64,000 bases of DNA, from assembly GCA_025201375.1 (NCBI GenBank), contig JAIWZP010000001.1, positions 1-64,000 of the forward strand, in the 5' to 3' direction. The notes under the pieces were generated by a model. The model had not been told where the DNA came from and did no database searches. It was given only the letters and a program-made list of their open reading frames with translations. The position numbers were made by a program, and so were the translations under genes. This document shows positions 1 through 9,198 of this stretch, piece by piece; position 1 is the first letter of the stretch; every line of letters starts with the position of its first letter. Source of the stretch: Gongronella butleri. Taxonomy: Eukaryota; Mucoromycota; Mucoromycetes; Mucorales; Cunninghamellaceae.

Positions 1-986
1 GAGACGCGCTGAAACAGTATAATGGCAAAGATTTGTAGGCAATCTTTTATGATTTGCGGCGGTCAGTAATAGACTTGATGAAAAGTCGTGAAAACGGTGC
101 ACATCTCGACAACAAGCTGTTTGCACTTGCCCTTTTTTATGGTATTTATAAAAGAGAAGCCCTGAAAAGTCGTGCCCTTTGCCCGTGATCCAAGCATGAT
201 TTTACCCCGAAAAACAAAAGAACGGGTAAAATATGTCTTTTAGCTCAGTGATTGACCCTGCATTTTCAATAGTAAACACGGATATCAAGATTTCTCAAGA
301 CTGAGTAATCCGATTTGCAAATAAACTTGAAATCATCGAAGTTTCGAGTCGAATATTCACTGGTCTAAATTTGGCGCCATATGGTCAGGCTTATAGGGAG
401 AAACGCGTAAAATATTATTTAGCTCTGGGGTTCCACTAGCAAACACGAATCTCGAGTTTTCTCGAGACTGAGTGATCCGATTCGTGAAAAAAATTAACAT
501 CGCTGAAGAATAGGGCCCACCGGCAACTGATCCAAATTTGGGACAAGGCGAGCACGTTTCTGAGAAAACGCCAGTTTCATGGGCGTAAATGGGGCAAAAT
601 CACGACCATTTGGTCTTGTACAGCGGCAACGGCAGAGCGCCCCGAAACGAGAGTCACCTCAAATGAATCAGCGGCCAGGCGCGGCGAAAGCGCTTGTGGT
701 TCGGGGACATCGCGTCCAGTTCTCGCGAGTTAGTCTTCAGGCGTCGATTTGATTTTGGTTTGGCCCTATATTTATGAAAAATATATTTTCTCAGGACTGA
801 GTGGTCCGATCTCTGAAAAAACTTGAAATCATCAAAGTTGTGGGCCAAGTATCCACTGGTCTAAGTTTGGAGCCAGATGGTCAGGCTCATCGGGAGAAAC
901 GCTTAAAATATTGTTAGGCGCTGGTGTTCCACAGGCTTTCACTAGCAAACCCGAATCTCGATCTTTCGCGACTGAGTGATCTGATT

Positions 987-1459
987 TAGTGTATACTATC
1001 GATGAACCGGTTTGGTTTTTTTGTAAAACCGAAACCGAATCGATAATATTTTCGAAAACCGAAACCGAATCGATAAGATTTCCGGAAACCGAAACCGAAC
1101 CGAATCGAATCGTTAAGACTTCAACGCGTGACCTTTCCAAAAAAAAAGAAGCGCTCAATTTTAAAAATTGGGAAAAAATGCAAAATCAAAGAAGGATTCG
1201 AACTCTGGACCTTGCAGGTTGCGTCCCTGCGTCAAACCACTACACTAAAAATCTATTTCTGACCATAAAGATTAAATTGTATGAAGTACCGTAGTACCAC
1301 CAATTTTTTTTCAATGCCCGCTTATCGGTTTTTATCGGTTACCGGTTTGGCTCGAAATTTTTATCGATGAAACCGGTTTCAGAAAATGCCAAACCGAAAC
1401 CGATATTATCGATTCGATTCGATTCGGTTTCGGTTTCACCGAATCGTTAGTATACCCTA
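987..1459. mobile_element. hAT-type MITE, 473 bp, inserted in the tandem array
   Basis: The element is flanked by a perfect 8-bp direct repeat ATCTGATT (979-986 and 1460-1467). Its ends are inverted repeats: left TAGTGTATACTATCGAT and right (reverse complement) TAGGGTATACTAACGAT, matching at 15 of 17 positions. An 8-bp duplication together with termini of the TAGNG form is the hAT superfamily signature. Subterminal zones on both sides are packed with inverted copies of an aaccgaaaccgaatcgat-like motif, as hAT elements often are. No transposase frame is present, so it is non-autonomous. Removing the element plus one duplication restores the host-repeat phrase (gagtgatctgattcgcgaaaa), which confirms the insertion. 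Confidence 0.85.
1183..1254 (-). pseudogene. tRNA-like sequence with A-box and B-box inside the hAT MITE
   Basis: On the minus strand the segment reads like the body of a tRNA. It has a perfect A-box match (TAGTGTAGTGG, consensus TRGYNNANNGG) and a near-perfect B-box (AGTTCGAATCC, consensus GGTTCGANNCC). A perfect 5-bp anticodon-type stem GCAGG/CCTGC encloses a 7-nt loop GACGCAA. The acceptor stem does not pair and the T-stem has mismatches. Position 33 of the loop is A where tRNAs have T. It is therefore a tRNA pseudogene or SINE-like pol III promoter remnant rather than a working tRNA. Confidence 0.6.
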
Positions 1460-1689
1460 ATCTGATTCGCGAAAAACTTACAATAACAACATTGAAGAAC
1501 TGGGTCGTCTACCATCTACTGGTCCAAATTTGGGACCAGATGAACAAGCGCCAGTTTCGTAGTAGTAGGCGTAAATGGGAATTAATGGGATACGATCAGT
1601 AACATTTTGCCTCGTACTGCGGCAACGGCTGAGCGCCCCGACACGTGAGACATCTCAAATGAATTGATGGTCGAACGCGGTGAAAGCGC

Positions 1690-2246
1690 CTAGCTATAAT
1701 TTTGCGTGGTAAAGTATTTGGCTGGCAAGACGTTTTAATCTCTTGCTAGACGCCCCGAAATTGCTCTTAGAGGCTACAACGCGTCGCCCCTGGATGTAAA
1801 ATTTGATTTGGAATCGAATGGTGTTACTTTCGAGCCGTGCTCTCTTAGTAAAAACACGAAAAATCACGCATTTACTGCCAAAAATCAAAATCGGGCCGAA
1901 ATGTCGTAAATTGCGATTATCTCGAAATTTCATTAAGTTAACGGACATCGTGTGAGAACTTTATTCGATTCTAAATTAAATTTTACATTGGACTCGTGTG
2001 GCAAAATAGCGATTCAAGCAAGTTCTGAGGTACTTCCATTAGAGCAAACTGCACCATTTGAGCCAGATTTCTAAGTACTTAAAAACCTGCAATTGGACAT
2101 GTAATTTAAACACCGCCAGGAGATTCTACGCCCTTGAAAACATATAAAACGCCATTTTCAGCTTCATCATTATTGACCAAACCCTGAGTATAAGTGGGGT
2201 CGGGGTGACGAATTCTAACTTTACCACGCAAAATTCTAGCTACGCC
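1690..2246. mobile_element. MITE, 557 bp, Mutator-like by target duplication length
   Basis: A 25-bp terminal inverted repeat beginning TAGCTA(T/G)AATTTTGCGTGG spans 1691-1715 and 2218-2242 and matches at 24 of 25 positions. The flanks repeat GGTGAAAGCGC (1679-1689 and 2247-2257), an 11-bp duplication of a phrase that belongs to the surrounding host repeat. Excising element plus one duplication joins the host repeat smoothly (gcggtgaaagcgc / ttgtggtttgggg). The interior has no convincing coding frame. Duplications of 9-11 bp are typical of MULEs, but family assignment rests on that length only. Confidence 0.75.
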
Positions 2247-2443
2247 GGTGAAAGCGCTTGTGGTTTGGGGATAGCGCTTCACGTTTTTGGCGAGTTAGCC
2301 TTGAGGGCTCTTTTGGATCCTGGTACAGTATGGTCATGAACCATGATTTTGTAAAAAAAATGCATTTTCTCTGGCCTGAGTGATCTGATCTACGAAAAAA
2401 ACTTGATATCGTCGGATTTCTGAATCAAGTATCCATCGGTCTA

Positions 2444-2987
2444 GGCGATCGGCCAAAAATATTTGTAAATCCCAAATTTTTTTGTCCATTGCTTGTCCAA
2501 GTGTCTATGATTTTCTGATAAAAATGGGGGGTGACGAAGTGGGGCAATCCCCCTAATAGTTCGCCACCCCCTGCGGTGGAGAGCTATGATTTCTGTGGCC
2601 CCACTCATCCAATCGACATAATACTACCAAGAGTTTATTAAAAGTCTACCTGAAAATGCCACAAACATGGAATTCTGACCATCCTCCTAGGGGTACTAGG
2701 GGGATTGCAACACCTTCGTTACCCCGGTGATCCAAGAGGCGATCGGCCAAAAATATTTGTAAATCCCAAATTTTTTTGTCCATTGCTTGTCCAAGTGTCT
2801 ATGATTTTCTGATAAAAATGGGGGGTGACGAAGTGGGGCAATCCCCCTAATAGTTCGCCACCCCCTGTGGTGGAGAGCTATGATTTCTGTGGCCCCACTC
2901 ATCCAATCGACATAATACTACCAAGAGTTTATTAAAAGTCTACCTGAAAATGCCACAAACATGGAATTCTGACCATCCTCCCTATCG
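2444..2987. mobile_element. TA-flanked 544-bp insertion containing a 294-bp unit repeated 1.8 times
   Basis: Positions 2444-2687 recur almost identically at 2738-2981 (offset 294 bp; the only difference noticed is cctgcggtgg versus cctgtggtgg), separated by a 50-bp spacer. The block interrupts the host repeat phrase atccatcggtcta / aatttggagcc: the left flank ends in TA (2442-2443) and the right flank resumes with TA (2988-2989), so a TA duplication explains it. Terminal inverted repeats are at best very short (CGAT-type). The near identity of the two halves against a strongly diverged background shows a recent event. No gene is supported here. Confidence 0.7.
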
Positions 2988-4084
2988 TAAATTTGGAGCC
3001 AGATGATCCAGTTCATCGGGAGAAACGCGTAAGATATTATTTGGCGCTGAGTTTTCACTAGCAAACACGAATCTCGAGCTATCCGGGGATTGAGTGATCC
3101 GTGTCGCAAAAAAAATTAACATTGTTATAGAAATGGATCTACCCTGAAGTGACCCGAATTTGGGATCAGATGAGCAAGTTTCTGATAAAGCGCAAGTTAC
3201 ATAGGCGTAAAGGCGTACCGGTAAATTCACCAGCGTTTGGTCTCGTACCGCGGCAACGGCCGAGCGCCCCGACGCGAGAGTCATCTCAATTGAATCAACA
3301 ACCAAACTAGTTAAAGTCGCTTGTGGTTTAGGGATATCGCTTCAAGTTTTCGGCGAGTTAGCCTTTGGGGATCGTTTTGATCCCGATTTGGCCCTGCATT
3401 TACGAAAACTGCAGTTTCTCAGAACTGAATGATCCGAATTGCGAAAATCTTTGAATACTTGAAGTTTTAAGTCAAATATCCACTGGTTCGAATTTGGAGC
3501 CAGACGGTGGACTGCATCGGGAGAAACGCATACAGTAAAAAAATGTACTTGTTTGGCGCTGGTGGGGTTAAATCTCGAGATTTCTCGAGACTGAGCGATT
3601 CGATTCGCGAGCAGAATTAACACCACTGGATAATGAGGTCTACCATCAACTGGTCCAAATTTGGGACCAGATTCGCAAGTTTCTAATGAAGCACCAGTTT
3701 AATAGGCGTAAAAAAGGGGTTACTGTAAGATCAGCACCATTTTGTCTCGTACAGCGGCAACGACTGAGCGCCCCGACACGTGAAACACCTCAAATGAATC
3801 AGTGGGCAGACGCGGTAAAAGCGCTTGTGGTTTGGGGACATCGCATCCAGTTCTCGGCGACTTAGCCTTCAGAGATCGTTTTGATTCTGATTTGGCCCTG
3901 AAATGCCTGAAATCATGCAAAAAGCAAAATGCATGTTCTCACTACTGAGTGATCCGATATCTGAAAAACCTGATATCACCGGATTTTTGAGTTCAGCATC
4001 CTCTTTTTCATATAGGTACTGAAGACGCGATGAACAAGATACGGAGAACGCGCACGGCAAAAAGAGGGTACGTAAGGTCTTTTA

Positions 4085-4520
4085 TTGCCGTACATCCTGG
4101 TAGTACTGTAAGTGGTAGCGTACAGTACGTACTGTACGACGGTACGCGACAACAACGGCTCATGGCTCATCAAAATATATCGACACGCGGGTCATTTCAA
4201 ATACCGGTAAATCTGTGATCAAAGACGGTATGATACTGTAAATCGTCGTACTGTAAATGTGCTTGTACGGTATATTGGAGACATCGGATTGAGTCGTTGA
4301 GATCTTGGCGAGTTGGTGAGCAAGCAATGACTCTACTGTATCTGAAAAATAGCATTTTCGATACTGTATTACTGTATTGGTACTGTATGGTGGACATCTG
4401 CTGCGATCTGCCAGTCTACAGTATCCATAAGTATTCACAAATAGAGTACTGTATGAGTACAGTATTATGGGCAGCGTAAAAAAATCAGTCAGTATCATAC
4501 TGTATCTCAACAAGTACCTA
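4085..4520. repeat. Cluster of TACTGTA / TACAGTA words
   Basis: More than ten copies of tactgta or its reverse complement tacagta lie in roughly 430 bp, on both strands, within a diverged copy of the tandem-array unit. A short run of the same words (gtacagtacagtacagtactgta) also occurs near 24751. It looks like local spread of a short palindromic word by replication slippage or as a binding-site cluster. No gene is supported. Confidence 0.5.
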
Positions 4521-4789
4521 CCGTATCATCCGAGAAAATACACAAACGACGCCATCCTCCCCTAGCTAGTAGTCGGTTTTGCTTGGATTTTTGCACATAA
4601 ATATCATATCTATTACCTAAGGCGCTTGTTGATCCGTCCATGTTGTTTTAATCTCAGTGGACAAAAAGTAAACCGACGCCGCCGCGTGCTACTGTATCAT
4701 GTCAATGCCTGGAGACTGAAGCATCGCGTTACTCTGCACAGAACGATCGACCACCAGACACCACATGTACCTTTTACAGTAAACATCAA

Positions 4790-6010
4790 AAAAGAGCATG
4801 TTTTCCGACTTCGGCCGTTCGGCGTCCTGCTGTGCCTCCAGAAAATTTTTTACAGCCTAATCTCCCGCCAATGAAGCTTGCATCATAGCGAAAACTATAG
4901 CCCATTGTTCAAGAGATCAAGATGGACCCACCCGAATATTTTTGGACTAGAAAATGCCAAAAACCGCCTATTTGTACTATTTTGCATTCATCTGGCCATC
5001 TGCATGGTCGACCCCACCCAAAAATAGCTGCATCGAGTTCAGCGCAAAATTTGCAACAAAAAAGCTTAAAACACCTAAGCGCTACGAGCACTTTGAAAAA
5101 TTCAGGGGTCACTCAGGGGTCGCACATTTCAGTCTCAGGAAATGCCAAATTTGGGAAATTTCGAACTCCGAGTGATCAATGCATCCCAAACAGGTAACTC
5201 CGACAGTTTGCTATTCGCTCACAAAATGGCAAGTCGCCCGACGTCTAGTAAAATAACCAAAGAGTGACGCATGATGAACGGCGATCGACTGAGAAAATTG
5301 CCTACTTTGGTGCAATTATGATATTTTTGAAAAATTTAAGGTTTGAGACTTCCAAATTAGGTTACATGAATAGCATGGGATTTTTATTATTTTTCTTTAT
5401 TTTTTATTTTTATTTTGCACTTTTTTATGCGCTGATAATGAGTGGGCTGCAGGCAGTTGAAATGACCGATGCAAAAAGTTAAAACCCAAGCTACAGTAGC
5501 ATCATGCTGATTGCTGAAAGTCATTCCATTGGATGCTTTGCCCCCCTGTTTATTAGTAACACTGCAATAAAAATGGGGATTGACTAGACCATTGTCGAGA
5601 AAATTGCGATTAAAGATTTTGATGAAAAAAAGTGGATTTTCTCTGCGAGTTTTAGCCATCCTCCATGAAGTATGAAACTTGCCTTATTCGATAGAGATTA
5701 AACAGATGCTTTCGACATGTTATTAAAAGCGCTGTGTGTCGTAGTACCGTTTGCCAAGAACATAGAATTTGAAGATTTTTGAAATGTTTACCGTAAACAT
5801 CTTTCACAAGCGTACAAGCAAAGATCACGCATCGGGCAAAAAACCATTCCAGAAAGGGCACCAGAGTCCGTTTAATTCGAACAGTGCAAGTTTCATTGTG
5901 ATCGAAGAAAAAATTGATCAAGGCAGTGTCAAATTGTGAAAATGTCGATGTTTCGGATTTATCTGCACTGCGACCCAATTGATCTTGGGATTTCAACATC
6001 ATCTTGTTGA
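4790..6010 (+). repeat. Dispersed repeat, block alpha plus beta, copy 1
   Basis: This stretch matches about 23320-24480 throughout, in the same order and orientation. Shared phrases include atttgcaacaaaaaag, tttcgaactccgagtgatc, aatgcatcccaaacaggt, gacgcatgatgaacggcgatcgactgag (with indels) and, in the beta part, attcgatagaga. Divergence is moderate with many small indels. Both copies contain T-rich stretches but no shared reading frame, so the repeat is non-coding or fully decayed. 6010-6700 holds no gene or clear repeat that I can recognise. Confidence 0.75.
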
Positions 6011-6699
6011 AAAAATTGTGCAAAATATTCTACAGCTAAAGTTTGGAGAGGTGACCCAATTAAGGTTTGTGGTTTTTGTTAAAATCCTTGAAAAATTGCC
6101 AATTTCAGATTAATACAGTAGTCGACAAATCGGCTGGCTGACCTCTAGTTTTCAATGATTTTTGAAAATAAACGCGGGAAAATGATCAAATGGCACTACA
6201 GTATTTTGGCAATGATCCAGTCCATATTTTTGGCATTCAGATTGAATTTGGAAGATTTCGTGAAATTGGCGACTGCCTCGACAATGACCTGATCGACCTC
6301 CGGTTTGTAATTTTTTTCTGAAAAAAGACGCGCGAGTCGTCCACGTGGTAAATTTTCGCGGTCATTGAAGTGCGATATTACCGCGAAATGATTTTTTTAA
6401 AAAACGGGCGCTACAGCCAAATTTTCAGCAATGTCAAGTTTCTCGCCGATCCTGCCGATTGACATTGGGGTTTTAATTTTTTTCTGAAAAGAGAGAAGCC
6501 AAATCCTATAGGTTGAAAAGTTTCGAGGTGCTGCGATGACTCCTTGGTGGTGAAATGATTTTTTTTCGAAAAGTTGAAAAAAAAGTTGGTCAGGTCAAAA
6601 TGCATCTGCAGGGTCCTCCGCTTTGAGAAGTTCATGCGATCATGCCCACCAGCCAGAAATCCAAATCCGTTTGGCAGCCTACACACTGGCTACCTGAGA

Positions 6700-7110
6700 G
6701 TAATCTCATTAGATGCTTTGGCCCCATTTTCCTAAGCAAATCTGCAATTAAAATCGGGGGTTGACTTGACGGGTCGCGAGAAAAAAGCATTCAAAGTCAA
6801 ATTTTAGAAACTTAAATTACTCGACCAGTTTTGGTCGCACACCAGTGAAACTGGTCTCATTTGACAGAGAATCAAATTCTGCATCTTTTGTTACTGCAAG
6901 TTTGCCGTAGGTTATCTTGCTTCTTTGCGAGAAAATTGGAGTTGAAATGTTTGATTGGGCGTTGCAAGTGTGCAAATATTGCGCATCAGAGTTGTCGGGC
7001 AGGGACAAAATGACACTCTTGCGCGTCTCTTTTCACTTGCAAGGTTTAGACCTGATCGAATAGCAACTTGACGCGCCAGAGACAAAAATGTGAATTTATG
7101 ATGCATTGTT
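6700..7110 (+). repeat. Dispersed repeat, beta block copy
   Basis: It shares with 8270-8650, 24000-24480, 28190-28400 and 44130-44230 the phrases ttagatgctttggcccc, ctcgaccagttttggt, gaaactggtctcattcgacagaga and, further on, words like gcgtctcttt. No coding frame is conserved between copies. 7110-7560 continues as AT- and T-rich sequence with no supported gene. Confidence 0.6.
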
Positions 7111-7559
7111 GATTTTCTCGTCAACGACCCAATCAAACTCTGGTTTTTACGCTTGTTCTGAAAAGAGAGAGGCCAAAATGCTTATATGTCAAAGTTTCGT
7201 GCAACTGAGAGCACTCGATGTTGCCCCATGTCAAAATACAAAAAGGACAATTTTCCACCGATTTTCCAAGGGGTACATGATGTGGATGGCCCCATTTTCG
7301 CCTGTTTTGGTCGTGTCTGGTGCCTTTTTCTGATGACCGCATTGACACGCTCTGCACGCTCGCCTCATGATCCACTTTTTTTTATTTATTTATTTTGTTT
7401 GTGCTCTCCCTCCCCATTTTTACCTCTCTTTTCCCCACTGCTCCTTTTTTTTTATTGTCCTTTATTGTTTCTTGCGTTAGACCACTGCCCCGTGGTGAGT
7501 ATTTGCATATTTCATTGACAAGGGATTATAACTAACTATCAAATAAAAGGTTTTTATCA

Positions 7560-8650
7560 CGTATTTTAAAGGGATCGATTATAAAACCCGCCTTCCGGCA
7601 CGCCCCATAACAGTACAGTCACGAAATTTAAAACGGTAAAACTTTGGTCCTCGGATCGTCTCTACATTCAACCGCATGGTAGAATGCACCTGTTTACTAA
7701 TAAAAATGCAATGAAACCCTGGGCTCCATTGACTGGTTTTCGCGCAAAGTGCAATCCGCTTTGTATTTTGCCACAAGGCTATCTCAACAAAGACTGACCG
7801 CAGATCCTTGAAACGCAGCTCATAAGAAAGAGCGCAATTTTTTGCGCACGTGAACATCAATGATCGCTTCAAAAACGAGTTCCAGACAGATTTGACGCGA
7901 ATAGCACGTTTGCGGGGCAACTTGGACGCGTGAAAAACCGCGTCAGACTTTAATTGCAGGGCACCTGTTTTAAGTCAAATCCATGCATCTAGAGTCTCTT
8001 GTGCTAGTGGACGCGTCGGCGCGGCTCCAAGGACGCGCTCCTGCGCGCCATTGGCTGGCAAAGTATATTCTAAAATCCCGAATTGCTTGCCAACCAGCAG
8101 ATTAACCCCACTCTTTTTTTGGCATATTTCATGGTTTCTCCCTGCGCTACCTATTGTGTGCAAGTTTGAACGAATTCCGGAGACCCATTTTTTCGATTTC
8201 GGTTTTGGAGCTCTGAGGTGGCCATTTTCTGATTTGCGCTTGGCACGCCTCCAGCGCGCTGCAAGCCATCTCGCTAGATGCTTTGCCCCACTGTTTGTGA
8301 CTAAATCTGGAATAAAAGCACGGGTTGACCAGACCGTTGTCGAGAAAATCGCCATCAAAGATTTTGCGGAAAAAGTGGATTTTCTCGACCAGTTTTGGTT
8401 ATCCATGGGGTGAAACTGGTCTCATTCAATAGAGACTTGCCAGCTTACTTTCCACACGTCAAAATCGCCACAGCTCGTTGTGTCTGCTACCGAGAAATCG
8501 AATTCTAAAATGGATGAAACGTTTGATCCGATTTCGTAAGCGTGCAAAGATTGTCCATCGGACAAGTAAAAAATCAGAGAATGACACCAGAGCGTGTCTC
8601 CTTCAAATGATGCAAGTTTTATTGCATTACCATAAAAATTTGGCAAGCCA
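7560..8650 (+). repeat. Dispersed repeat, gamma block followed by beta block
   Basis: The gamma part (7590-8270) is a diverged relative of 25330-26130, 34790-35560, 44430-45300 and, inverted, 57000-57790. Diagnostic phrases in order are: tcctcggatcg, gcgtcaaatgtcg-like, a (t)ggacgcgtc(g/a)gcg stretch, a ctcgccaaccagca-like stretch, gtggtttctcc, a ggagacccaatttttcg-like stretch and a final gcg..cgctt run. It passes directly into a beta block at 8270. Small frames in it are not shared between copies. 8650-9110 shows no gene; a TTTCT microsatellite lies near 9080. Confidence 0.7.
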
Positions 8651-9198
8651 GCAGAGTTGAATTTTTAATTATACAGAAATTTTTGATCGACCTCGACAAA
8701 GACCAATAGTCGATGTCTGATTTTTAATGATTCTGAGAACGGATCAGCGAAAAAACTGGTGGCATCAACGGTTGTGGCGATTAGATCTCGACTTGTAGGG
8801 TGAAATACTCATTTCAAAAGTTCACGGATGATATAATATCTTAATTACAGTACCTAAAATACTGGTTTCCAGGGTTGCATCAAACTTTTATTCGAGGAAG
8901 AACGTCTGGAATAACTGGGACCAAGTCAAAAATGAGCCTGATTCATCTGCCCAGTAACGAGTAATGAGCAATTGTAGCTTGTAGGTTTTGCCTTATTGAC
9001 AGATAATGTTATATTACAGATTTTGAGTCAAAGGGAGAAAATTGAGCCAATGAGCAACAAATTGAGCCACAACAACCTTTTTCTTTTCTTTTCTTTTCTT
9101 ATTTCTTACCTTTGTATAATTCCTTAATCAAAGGTCGCGCAGGCGACACAATGAAATCGCCTTCGAGGCGTCGGCGCAAAAAAAAAAAAAAAATGGAA

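Larger units (their letters stand above)
220..4180 (+). repeat. Degenerate tandem array, period about 500-530 bp, with nested insertions
   Basis: A recurring landmark (actgagtgatccgat-like) followed by an aacttgaaatcat-like stretch starts near 300, 796, 2374, 3424 and 3944. A second related landmark, followed by aaattaaca-like sequence, lies about 165-175 bp downstream near 467, 971, 3089 and 3590. A third landmark (cggcaacggc...gcgccccga...ctcaaatgaat) recurs near 622, 1620, 3250 and 3750. Raw spacing is irregular, but subtracting the three insertions described separately gives A-to-A spacings of about 496, 529, 505 and 520 bp, so this was a regular tandem array. Copies are diverged and no coding frame persists through them. 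The small open frames over this interval differ from copy to copy and are not supported as genes. Confidence 0.8.

Noticed and set aside
1183..1254. Functional tRNA gene
   Set aside because: Acceptor stem does not pair, T-stem has mismatches and the anticodon loop lacks T33.
7975..8413. Overlapping open frames of 143 and 120 codons on both strands
   Set aside because: They lie in a gamma repeat copy and the frames are broken in the four other copies.
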